From assembly GCA_902806335.1 (NCBI GenBank), contig CADCWG010000086.1, positions 1-64,000 of the forward strand: a stretch of 64,000 nucleotides of DNA, in the 5' to 3' direction. The stretch is from an uncultured Thermomicrobiales bacterium (GTDB lineage Bacteria; Chloroflexota; Chloroflexia; Thermomicrobiales; UBA6265). The notes below the pieces were generated by a model that saw only the letters and a list, made by a program, of their open reading frames with translations, did no database searches and was not told the origin of the DNA. Numbering within the stretch: position 1 is the stretch's first letter; every line of letters begins with the position of its first letter. Both the position numbers and the translations under genes were made by a program. Shown piece after piece: positions 35,786 through 44,000 of the stretch.

Positions 35786-36184
35786 TCACTGCTCGCCGTC
35801 AACATCGGACTGGACGTCGGCGCGCGAAACCGTCGCCAACCTGCTCCGGGCCAGCACCTCGGTCGCGACCTCGGCGCCCGACCGGCGGTCGGTGTCGACC
35901 GTGCGCTCTCCGACCCGCCGCTCGTCCATGAGCCGGGCCAGCTCCCCCGCGCGGCGCGTGTGCCAGGCGAGACTCCCGCCGGTCTCGTGCCCCGCCAGGC
36001 GGCGCTCGATCGTCGGCAAGGCGGCAACGAGGCGGCAAACGGCTATGCGGGCTACGGGAATAACGTCCCGGTAGCCCTCCTGGTCGCGCGAGGACTCGAC
36101 GAGATCGACAAGGATGAGCCGTTCGGCGCCGGCCGTCCGGTGGATGGCCCAGACGGCTGCCAGTTCTCGCAGGCCGAGCCGCAC
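35786..36184 (-). CDS. Possible hypothetical protein, unrecognised
   Basis: A 132-codon frame with mostly G/C third positions starts at GTG 36184 and ends in DVDGEQ. The sequence (LRELAAVWAIHRTAGAERLI, ELARLMDERRVGERTVDTD) has helix-rich, gene-like composition, but there is no Shine-Dalgarno site and I recognise no domain. A short frame ending at 36218 (GQMKTIGTSQALVDLDHLR) sits just upstream and may be part of the same decayed gene. It could equally be chance in high-GC DNA. Confidence 0.3.
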   Translation of the reverse strand: MRLGLRELAAVWAIHRTAGAERLILVDLVESSRDQEGYRDVIPVARIAVCRLVAALPTIERRLAGHETGGSLAWHTRRAGELARLMDERRVGERTVDTDRRSGAEVATEVLARSRLATVSRADVQSDVDGEQ

Positions 36185-36553
36185 TTAGTGGGGATCGTCG
36201 GTGGGCCGGGGGCGGCATCAGCGCAGATGGTCCAGGTCGACGAGCGCTTGCGACGTGCCGATGGTCTTCATCTGTCCAGACACGGCGGCGACGGTCGACT
36301 TGCGACGCCGACCGGGCCGGGATGACCGGGACCGGGACGGGCGCGAGCCGTCTGGTGGCCGGACCGAGCATCGGGCGCCCCTCGTTCGCGAGGAGGCAGA
36401 AAAGGCGGGAGCAGGGGCACCCTGCCCGGCGGCCGATCGGCGCGGCCGGACCGTCCCCACGGCGCGAGGACGCGGCAGCGCCTGCACCTGGGGTCAGTCC
36501 CATATCGGATCTGGGCGCAGCCGCGAACCGGGGGAAGGGGATGTGAGGAGCGG

Positions 36554-36624
36554 AGCGGGGCACCAGGATCGAACTGGCGATTACAGCTTGGAAGGCTGTC
36601 GTGTTACCGCTACACCAGCCCCGC
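36554..36624 (-). tRNA. tRNA-Gly (anticodon UCC)
   Basis: Minus strand: acceptor GCGGGGC pairs with GCCCCGC, the T-loop is TTCGATC, and anticodon stem ACAGC/GCTGT encloses CTTCCAA (anticodon TCC). Discriminator T; CCA is not encoded. Confidence 0.94.
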
Positions 36625-36633
36625 GTGCGGCCG

Positions 36634-36642
36634 AGTATAGCA
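36634..36642 (-). promoter_or_regulatory. Extended -10 promoter of tRNA-Gly
   Basis: On the minus strand TGCTATACT (36642-36634) ends 9 bp before the tRNA 5' end. The same nine bases occur before der. Confidence 0.55.
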
Positions 36643-37336
36643 AAGCGCGCGACGCCCTCCCTGCGTCGAACCCGGCTGTCTCCCGCCGCGGCGCCAGAGT
36701 CCCGTGCAGTGGCCCCCAGGCCAAGAACCCCGACGAGACGGGCCTCATCGCGTAGCGTCCGCATCTACCCTCGTCTGCTCTGCACGAGTTCCCAGCAGGA
36801 TCGGAGATCAGCTGGACGGTGGTGGTGTCGGATGCGCCAGGTCCTCCGGTCCGGCATGGGGAGCACGCCGAAGTCCGAGGCTCACGTATCGATCAGGCGG
36901 AAGGCAGCATCCCACCCGCCAGTCGGCCCCCCGAAGATGACCCGAACCCCATGTAGATCCTGACGGGAACGCACCGGATGGTGTGTCCGCCTATCGGCCG
37001 GAGCGTCCGGTGCTCCTGGCGCTCTGGCCGACGCGCCGTCGCCGACGCCGGTCCCGTGGGACCGGCCCGGCGCACGCCGGACAGTTCGGCGGAGGCCGCC
37101 GCAGTGCCGCGGGCGCCCCACGTCCTCCCCGGGAAGGTGACCCATCGGCATGAGCCGGCATCAGATACCGGCGAAGCCGGTAACGATTAGTGGACGGCGC
37201 CACGTTCACGTACCGGCATCGGGCGAGGCGTCAGCGGTCGTGGTCCCCGCCGCGCACGCTGGCGCCGGAAACTGCCGCAGGGTTCCCGGCGGTCGAGAGG
37301 AGACTGGCCGACTGAAACACCATCGACCGGCGCCGC
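36643..37336. other. Gene-poor interval with a small hairpin
   Basis: About 690 bp without a convincing gene. TACCGGC-GAA-GCCGGTA (37166-37182) forms a 7-bp hairpin with a three-base loop; no U-tract follows. The interval may be decayed sequence. Confidence 0.35.
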
Positions 37337-37582
37337 CTAACCAGGGTCGGACGCTCCCCGCGCCGGTGGTCCCGCCGTCTCGATCGCGTCCTGGACCGCG
37401 GGGCCAGACCAGAGGCGCTTCAGGAGCGCGCGGAGGACCCAGGCCGGGCGAACACCTCGGCCAACCGTGACCGCACCGGTCTGGACGTGCTCCAACTCGG
37501 CTTTGAGCAGGCGGTCACTCGCCTGGTCGTGCCAGATCCGGACGACGAACGAGTCGTACCGGGCGTCGGGGTGGCTTGGCAT
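37337..37582 (-). CDS. Conserved small hypothetical protein
   Basis: The 81-residue protein begins MPSHPDARYDSFVVRIWHDQ and continues with LKAELEHVQTGAV and WVLRALLKRL. The FVVRIW...LKAELEHVQTG pattern resembles small Chloroflexi proteins of unknown function that I cannot name. A GAGGAGCCAGGACGAGCG purine-rich stretch precedes the ATG at 37582. It lies 154 bp downstream of the large AfsR-like regulator on the same strand and could share its transcript. Confidence 0.6.
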   Translation of the reverse strand: MPSHPDARYDSFVVRIWHDQASDRLLKAELEHVQTGAVTVGRGVRPAWVLRALLKRLWSGPAVQDAIETAGPPARGASDPG

Positions 37583-37736
37583 CGCTCGTCCTGGCTCCTC
37601 TTCCGCGCGCGGCCGTCCAGGGTGTTCTGGGTCCGGCTCTGGGTCACGGGAAGAGGTTACCCGGCGATCTTTACCAGAACCTTTCGCGGTCCGAATGGGC
37701 GGAAGGCAGCCCGTGGCGCCACCGGGGGTCGATCGC

Positions 37737-40700
37737 TCAGTCGGAGACGGCCGTCTGCTCGGCGAGGGGGACCGAGCGGAGCGCGGCGGCGAAGGCGCTT
37801 GCCTCCTCGACCACGTCGGCCGTCTCGAGTGCCGCCCCTTCGGCCCAGGTTGCATCGAACACGGCCGGGCCGACAGCCGCGCGGGCGGCGTCCAGCCCGC
37901 ATTCGTATTCACCGCTATCGACCGTGTCGCGCGATGCGCCGGTCGTGTCGCGGATGGTCGACGCAGCGGCGAGCAGGCGGACCGCCTGCCGGCCGCTCCC
38001 CGCCGCGACGGCGATGGGTCCGAGGCGCTCGAGACAGGCCGCGAGCCCGGGGAGGCCTCCCGTGCGCCAGAAGAGCGTCAGGCTCTCGACGAACTGCTCC
38101 GCGGCGGTCGGGGGGTCGCCGTCCACTTCGGCGATCCGCGCGATATTGTAGAGCGCGACCGCCTCGGTATAGGCCTCGCCGCTCTGCCGGCTCCGTGCCA
38201 ACGCGTCCTCGAACAGCACCCGAGAGCGACCGTAGTCCTTGGCCTCGAATAGGGCGCCGGCAAGATTGATCAGTCCGTGCGTGATGGCGGGGACGTCGTC
38301 CAGTCCCCGCGCGATCAGCAGTGCCTCCTCATCCAGCGTCGTCGCCCGCGCGATGTCGCCCCTCATCAGCGCCAGAGCGCCGAGGTTGCCGACGATGGAT
38401 CCGATGGCGCGCTGGTCGCCGATGCCACGGAGGTACTTCAGCCCCTCCTCCCAGCGTGCCTCGGCCCCGGCGCCGTCGCCGCGGAAATAGGCGACGCTGC
38501 CAAGATTATTCAAGGTCGTGGCAGTCGTCCGTGCATTACCGTGCTCCCGTGCGATCTGGAGCGCTTGCTCGTGGAGCGCCTGGGCCCGGTCGAGCGCACC
38601 TAAGGCGCGGGCAGCCTGGCCGAGCCCGTTCAGGGCCGCGATCTCGCCAGCGGCGTTCTCGGTGGCCCGGCTCAGGTCGAAACTCTCCGCGTACAGGTCC
38701 TCCGCGCGCCGGTAGTCGCCGAGTGACTCCACGAGCTCTGCGGCGGCGTGGAGGACCTTCGCGCGGATGCCGGGATCGGCGGCGGCGGACAGCGCCATCG
38801 CCCGCTCCAGCCACTCCCGGCCTTCCCTCGCCAGGCCCCGAGTCCACCAGAAGCGCCACAGTGACGCCGCGAGGCGGAGCGCGGGTGTCGGGTCCGGGCG
38901 GTCGAGCAGCCACTCCAGCGCCGCCCGCAGGTTCGCGTACTCGACGTCCAGCCTGTCGCCCCAGGCGGCCTGGGCGGCGCCGGTCAGCTCCGGTTCGGCC
39001 CGCTCGGCCAGCGCGAGGCACCAGTGGGCGTGGGCGTCACGGACCCGGCCGACCTCGCCGTGTCGTTCGAGCGCGACGAGTCCAAACTCCCGCGTCGTCT
39101 CGAGCATCGCGTAGCGGGGCTCGCCCGCGTCATCGGTGACTCGCAGCAGCGCCTTCTCGGTCAGGGCGCGCAGCGAGTCGACGAAGGCGCGGGTATCGGC
39201 GGGCAACGGGGAGGCCGGGGATGCCGTACCCGTCGCGGCGACGGCCGCGGCTGCTTCCTGGGAGAAGCCGCCGACGAAGACCGAAAGGTGCCGATAGAGC
39301 GCCTGCTCCCGTTCGGAGAGCAGGTCGTACGACCAGGCGATCGTCGCCCGCATGGTGCGCTGGCGGGGCGGGAGATCGCGATACCCGTCGGTGAGCAGGG
39401 CGAAGCGATCGGTCAGCCCCGCGACCAGGGACTCGATCGTCTGCGTCCGACAGCGCGCGGAGGCCAGCTCGATCGCCAGCGGGAGCCCGTCGAGCCGGGC
39501 GCAGAGCGCGGCCACGGCGGGGGCATTGGCATCCGTCAGCGCGAAGTCGGCCCGCACCGCGGTCGCTCGCTGCACGAAGAGCTCGACCGCCGCGAAGCGG
39601 GCGACGCCGCCGGCCGACGGGTGCCGCGACGGCTCGGGCGTCGCAAGCGGCCCGAGGGCGAACTCGTGCTCGGCGCGGACGTGGAGTGGCTCCCGGCTCG
39701 TGGCCAGCACCGTCAGGCGGCGACAGGCGAGCAGCAGGTCGGCGATGTCGGTGGCGGCGTCGAGGACCTGCTCCAGGTTGTCGAGGACGAGCAGCGCTTC
39801 CCGCTCCCGGAGGGCCTCGCCCACCAGCTCGGCGACCGGCCGGTCCCCGGTGTCACTGACCCCGACGGCGCGCGCGATGGTCGGTATGACCAGGCGCGGG
39901 TCGGTGACGACGGCGAGGGGGACGAAGCAGACGCCGTCGGCAAACTCGTCGGCGCTCTGCGCGGCCGCTTCGATCGCGAGCCGGGACTTGCCAACCCCGC
40001 CGGGACCGGTCACCGTGACGAGCCGGACGTCGCGGCGCAGCAGCAGGTCCTCGAGCGCTTCCACCTCGCGGTCGCGGCCCACGAGCGGATTCGGCGTTCC
40101 GGGGAGACTGTCGAAGCGGGGGGACGGCGCCCGCGACGAAGGGGGCGTTGTCGGCCGCCGGTTCAGGTCGTCGACGAGGGCGCGGGTCTCGTCGCTCGGT
40201 TCCGCGTCGAGTTCCTCGCGCAGCGCCCGGGCGCACCGGTCGAACTGCCGGAGCGCGTCCTCCCGGCGGCCGGCGGCCGCCATGGCGAGCATCAGCGCCC
40301 GGTGGGCCGGCTCGTCGGTGGGATCCGACTCGAGGAGCCGGCCGAGCGCCGGCAGCGCGAGCAGGGGCCGTCCCCCAGTGCGCTCCCGCTCCGCGTAGTC
40401 CAGGACGGCACCCCGCCAGACGGTCCGCAGATGCTCCCGACGGGCGACCGCCCAGTCGAGGTACGGCTCGTCGGCGAGCAGGTCCCCGCCGTAGAGCGCG
40501 ATCGCTTCCTGGAGCGGGTCCGGCCGGTCGGCGACCGGCTTCCTCGCCGCGGCGAGGGCCGCCTCGAACTCGCTCACGTCGACCCGCCCCATGGCCTCGG
40601 GCCGGAGGCGAAGGACGTTGTCGGCCAGGTCGATGTACGCCGACGTCCGACCCGATCGGAGGTCCGGTTCCAGGACCCGGCGCAGACCGTGCAGCGCCAC

Positions 40701-40931
40701 GTAGAGGGCATTCAGCGACGTGTCGACCGGCGCGTCGGGCCAGAGCAGGTCGAGGACCTGGTCGCGCGCAAGGCTGTGCCCCCGGGTGATCAGCAGCAGG
40801 AGGAAGAGCGAGCGCGGCGCTCGCCGGGGCCAGGCGCTCGGCGGGAGGGGCCGGTCGCCGACGGACAGCCGGACAGGACCGAGCAGGTCGGCGCGGATCG
40901 GCGGGGGGAGAGCCAAGGTGGAGTGGTCCAA
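37737..40931 (-). CDS. AfsR/SARP-like regulator: winged helix, BTAD, ATPase and TPR repeats
   Basis: The 1064-residue signal-transduction protein has, in order: an OmpR-type winged-helix DNA-binding domain (about 13-110), a bacterial transcriptional activation domain (about 117-255), an NB-ARC/STAND ATPase with Walker A GPGGVGKS (309-316) and Walker B LLVLDNLEQV, and a helical TPR region from about 680 to the end (repeats such as LNNLGSVAYFRGDGAGAEARW and LINLAGALFEAKDYGRSRVLF). There is no LuxR-type C-terminal domain. The TTG at 40931 is chosen because homology starts within ten residues and AAGAGA lies upstream; no ATG is suitable. Its targets and inducer are unknown. Confidence 0.9.
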   Translation of the reverse strand: MDHSTLALPPPIRADLLGPVRLSVGDRPLPPSAWPRRAPRSLFLLLLITRGHSLARDQVLDLLWPDAPVDTSLNALYVALHGLRRVLEPDLRSGRTSAYIDLADNVLRLRPEAMGRVDVSEFEAALAAARKPVADRPDPLQEAIALYGGDLLADEPYLDWAVARREHLRTVWRGAVLDYAERERTGGRPLLALPALGRLLESDPTDEPAHRALMLAMAAAGRREDALRQFDRCARALREELDAEPSDETRALVDDLNRRPTTPPSSRAPSPRFDSLPGTPNPLVGRDREVEALEDLLLRRDVRLVTVTGPGGVGKSRLAIEAAAQSADEFADGVCFVPLAVVTDPRLVIPTIARAVGVSDTGDRPVAELVGEALREREALLVLDNLEQVLDAATDIADLLLACRRLTVLATSREPLHVRAEHEFALGPLATPEPSRHPSAGGVARFAAVELFVQRATAVRADFALTDANAPAVAALCARLDGLPLAIELASARCRTQTIESLVAGLTDRFALLTDGYRDLPPRQRTMRATIAWSYDLLSEREQALYRHLSVFVGGFSQEAAAAVAATGTASPASPLPADTRAFVDSLRALTEKALLRVTDDAGEPRYAMLETTREFGLVALERHGEVGRVRDAHAHWCLALAERAEPELTGAAQAAWGDRLDVEYANLRAALEWLLDRPDPTPALRLAASLWRFWWTRGLAREGREWLERAMALSAAADPGIRAKVLHAAAELVESLGDYRRAEDLYAESFDLSRATENAAGEIAALNGLGQAARALGALDRAQALHEQALQIAREHGNARTTATTLNNLGSVAYFRGDGAGAEARWEEGLKYLRGIGDQRAIGSIVGNLGALALMRGDIARATTLDEEALLIARGLDDVPAITHGLINLAGALFEAKDYGRSRVLFEDALARSRQSGEAYTEAVALYNIARIAEVDGDPPTAAEQFVESLTLFWRTGGLPGLAACLERLGPIAVAAGSGRQAVRLLAAASTIRDTTGASRDTVDSGEYECGLDAARAAVGPAVFDATWAEGAALETADVVEEASAFAAALRSVPLAEQTAVSD

Positions 40932-41347
40932 GGCGGTCTCTTGGCCGAGCGGTTTGACGCGGGACAGTGGCCATTTATCGCCCGGTGGGGCGATTCGCGC
41001 AAGGGAGAAGCAACGTCCCAGTCGAGCCCTCGTGAGGAGGGGCGGGGTCCGCGGTGCTCTGCGCCTGGGATCCGGCGGTCGGGTACCAACCGTCGGCCAA
41101 GGACAGCCCGCCAGCACCGCGAGGGCATCGCCAGTGCTCCGGACCATCGCCCGCCCGCGTGACGACCGGCGTGGCGAGCCCGAGGGGCCGCCGCGGGACG
41201 GGAGAGCGCTAAACGGCGAATCAGCGCGGGATCCGGCCGGCGGCGGAGAAGACGGCGCCACCGCCGGGACGCGCTTCTGGGCGATCGGGGGAGCGGGGAC
41301 GTCGTCGAGGGGACGGTAGGGGCGGCTCGCTCGGTCCTGGTGGCGGG
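40932..41347. other. Non-coding interval upstream of the AfsR-like gene
   Basis: About 415 bp between the regulator and tRNA-Pro. A GATAAA (around 40975-40980, minus strand) is the only promoter-like element; nothing else is recognised. Confidence 0.35.
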
Positions 41348-41420
41348 TCGGGGTGAGAGGACTCGAACCTCCGACCTCAGCGTCCCAAACGCCGCGCGCT
41401 ACCGACTGCGCCACACCCCG
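41348..41420 (-). tRNA. tRNA-Pro (anticodon UGG)
   Basis: Minus strand: acceptor CGGGGTG pairs with CACCCCG, the T-loop is TTCGAGT, and anticodon stem CGGCG/CGCTG encloses TTTGGGA (anticodon TGG). Discriminator A; CCA is not encoded. Confidence 0.94.
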
Positions 41421-41443
41421 CCGTTGCTGCCCGGACCGCGCCG

Positions 41444-41449
41444 AGTATA
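41444..41449 (-). promoter_or_regulatory. -10 element of tRNA-Pro
   Basis: TATACT on the minus strand (41449-41444) lies 24 bp upstream of the tRNA. No good -35 was seen. Confidence 0.4.
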
Positions 41450-41538
41450 GGGATCGCGAGGAAGGGGTGTCAACGCTCGACGCCCGCCGGTTCTCGCCGG
41501 CGGACGGCGCCGCGAGACCCACCCGGCCACCGCCGCCG

Positions 41539-43869
41539 CTACGACCCGGCGGTCGCGGACGTCCCGGTCCCCGTTCGGCGGTAGATCGCGACGTCACCCT
41601 GGCCGAACGCCCGGTCCCACCCGGGGCCCGGGAACGACGGGTCGTCGACCGCCGGATACGCCCCGCCCTCGCAGCCGGAGACGTCATACCCATCGCGCTC
41701 GTAGAGGCCGACGAACAGGAGGGTGACGCCGTACCGGTCGAGCACGCGCGGGTCGAGGTCGCCGAACAGCTCCTCCCCGGCGCGGCGCCGCTCGTCGATC
41801 TGGTCCCGAAGGAGGGGCTCTCCCGCGCGCCACTGGTTCTCGTGGTTGTCCCAGCCCATGATCGTCGGCACGCCGGTGAACGCCGAGACGTGGCTGGATG
41901 GCACTTCCCCCCAGGGCTGGTAGGGGCACCCCTCGGCCTCGAGGATCACGTCGGAGCGCCCGGCGTGGTCTGACAGCCAGCGCAGCGCCGCGAGCTGGTC
42001 CGGATCCGTCTCGCCGACGTAGGCGATGCCGTCGACGCCCTCCCAGTCGCGCGGGCCGTAGACGTCGGTGTACTGGAACGCCGAGATCGCCGGGTAGGCG
42101 AGACCGGCCAGCAGCGCGGCGGCGACGGTACCCGCGAGGACCGGTCGGGTCAGGCGCCGGGCTGCGCCGCGGCGCAGCCTGGCGTCTCTCCAGAGCGCGA
42201 CGACGGCCAGCGCAGTTGCGACGCCGAACAGCGTCCAGACCTGGTAGTAGACCTTGAAGAGCGTGTTCATCCGGTTGCCGAACACGTCCTGGATGAAGAA
42301 GAACTCAGTGACTAATAGCAGCGCGAAGCCTAAGCCGTAGAGGGCGGTCGCGACGGTTCGCAGACTCTGATCCCGGTCACGCGACAGCGCTTCGACCGCC
42401 ACGGCGAGGGGCAGACCGCAGAGGACGACCATCGGTGCGGCGAGGGTGATCCCGATCAGGGTCACGCCGATCGCCGCGATCAGGAGCGACTGCGTCGCGA
42501 CGGGCGCGGCTTCTCGGCCGGCACCGATCAGTCCCATGGTGAGAAACCAGAGCGCGAAGACGTACGGGATCCCGAAGACGGTCAGGAACTCGCCGGCGGA
42601 GGTGCGAACCGAGACGGCGCCGAGGGTCTGGACGACGGTCGAGACGAGCGGCAGGTCGGCCAGCCAGCCGGGCACCTCGTTGCCGCGCTCGACCGGCGGC
42701 GCGAACGCCGCGTAGAAGGGCGCCCAGGCGGCGAGCGAGGCAACGGCGAGCAGCGCCGAGGAGACCAGCCGGTCGCGGAGCGCCGACGTTCGCCTCGCGC
42801 CGAACCAGAGCGCCGCCACCGCGACAACCAGGTAGGTCGGGTAGTCCCAGGAGTTGAGGGCGTAGAGGGCGCCAACCACGGCGCCGGTGGAGGCGATCCG
42901 GACCAGGCCGCCCCTTCCGGACAGGCAGGACCCGGCTGGGAGGAAGAGTCCGGCCGCGAGCGCGAGGGCGACGATCGTGAAGGGCAGGGCCATCACGTGC
43001 GGATGGAGGTCGCCGAGGACGAAGCTGAAGGCGGGGAACTCGTTGATGGTCTCGACGACGGCGGTCGTCCCGTCGGGCTGGAGGATCTCGTCGGTGACGA
43101 TCCGGCTGCTGCCCCAGCCGATCCCGAACCACCAGTCGGCGTTGACCGTGGTCGAGGGGTCCCGCACGAGTTCGAGCGGCGCCTTCAGGTTGCCGGCGAG
43201 GACGACAAGCACGGCGGCCAGCGCCGCCGCTACAACGGCTCGGCGAGCGGAAACCCACCGCCGGGCGAGGTCGTAGCCGACCCCCGCGGCGGCCACGACG
43301 GCCATGCTGAAGGTCGTCGCCAGCGCCAGGTTGAACCCGACCGAGGCCGGAATCGCCGCCATGCGGGTCACGGCGCCGTGCAGGAAGTAGCCGAGGTAGT
43401 AGTAGTTGATCGGCTCGCCGGCGTACCAGGGATCGGGCGGCGGCACGCTGTCGGTGCGGGCGCTGGAGGCGAGGAACGCGAGGTCCATTGGCTTCTCGGT
43501 GTTGAGCACCTGCGGCGAGTAGCCCCGGACCCCGACGTAGCACACGAAGGTGACGAGCGCGACCAACTCGGCGACGAGCAGCGACCGTAGCCACCGCCGG
43601 TCGACGGCTCCCCGCCGGAGCAGGGCCAGCCACCCCACGGCGGCCAGGATGGCAAGCGTCGCCCAGAGACCGCCGGTCGCGTACGCCGCCAGGTCGAGGC
43701 TCGCGACGAGCCACGACGGGTAGACTACAGCGAGGAGCGCCAGCGGACGCGCGATGGCGGCGCCGCCGTCCGCGAGGGCCGGACAGAGCAGGCGGACCCA
43801 GGGTGCCACGCCCCAGGTCATCAACATCAGCACCCCGTACCAGGCCGCGGTGTCCCCGAGCCAGTCCAT
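41539..43869 (-). CDS. DUF2298 polytopic membrane protein
   Basis: The 776-residue protein has about 14 hydrophobic segments and the DUF2298 signatures NTEKPMDLAFL, PPPDPWYAGEPINYYYLGY, FVLGDLHPHVMALPF and, in the C-terminal extracytoplasmic part, PTIMGWDNHENQWR. Family function is not established; the architecture recalls membrane glycosyltransferases. The same motifs recur in the C-terminal half of the next gene upstream, so the pair are paralogues. The ATG at 43869 starts MDWLGDTAAWYGVLML. The two genes are 131 bp apart on the same strand and probably co-expressed. Confidence 0.88.
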   Translation of the reverse strand: MDWLGDTAAWYGVLMLMTWGVAPWVRLLCPALADGGAAIARPLALLAVVYPSWLVASLDLAAYATGGLWATLAILAAVGWLALLRRGAVDRRWLRSLLVAELVALVTFVCYVGVRGYSPQVLNTEKPMDLAFLASSARTDSVPPPDPWYAGEPINYYYLGYFLHGAVTRMAAIPASVGFNLALATTFSMAVVAAAGVGYDLARRWVSARRAVVAAALAAVLVVLAGNLKAPLELVRDPSTTVNADWWFGIGWGSSRIVTDEILQPDGTTAVVETINEFPAFSFVLGDLHPHVMALPFTIVALALAAGLFLPAGSCLSGRGGLVRIASTGAVVGALYALNSWDYPTYLVVAVAALWFGARRTSALRDRLVSSALLAVASLAAWAPFYAAFAPPVERGNEVPGWLADLPLVSTVVQTLGAVSVRTSAGEFLTVFGIPYVFALWFLTMGLIGAGREAAPVATQSLLIAAIGVTLIGITLAAPMVVLCGLPLAVAVEALSRDRDQSLRTVATALYGLGFALLLVTEFFFIQDVFGNRMNTLFKVYYQVWTLFGVATALAVVALWRDARLRRGAARRLTRPVLAGTVAAALLAGLAYPAISAFQYTDVYGPRDWEGVDGIAYVGETDPDQLAALRWLSDHAGRSDVILEAEGCPYQPWGEVPSSHVSAFTGVPTIMGWDNHENQWRAGEPLLRDQIDERRRAGEELFGDLDPRVLDRYGVTLLFVGLYERDGYDVSGCEGGAYPAVDDPSFPGPGWDRAFGQGDVAIYRRTGTGTSATAGS

Positions 43870-44000
43870 GCGCAGTCCCTCGGGCGGCTTGGCCCCGCGG
43901 CGTCGACCGCCCGTGCCCCACTCGTCGATCGGAGGACGCGCTGGTCGGCGTCCGGGTTACGGGTAGCCCCGTGAAGAAGTGCTGGCGGGCGGCCGAGCGC

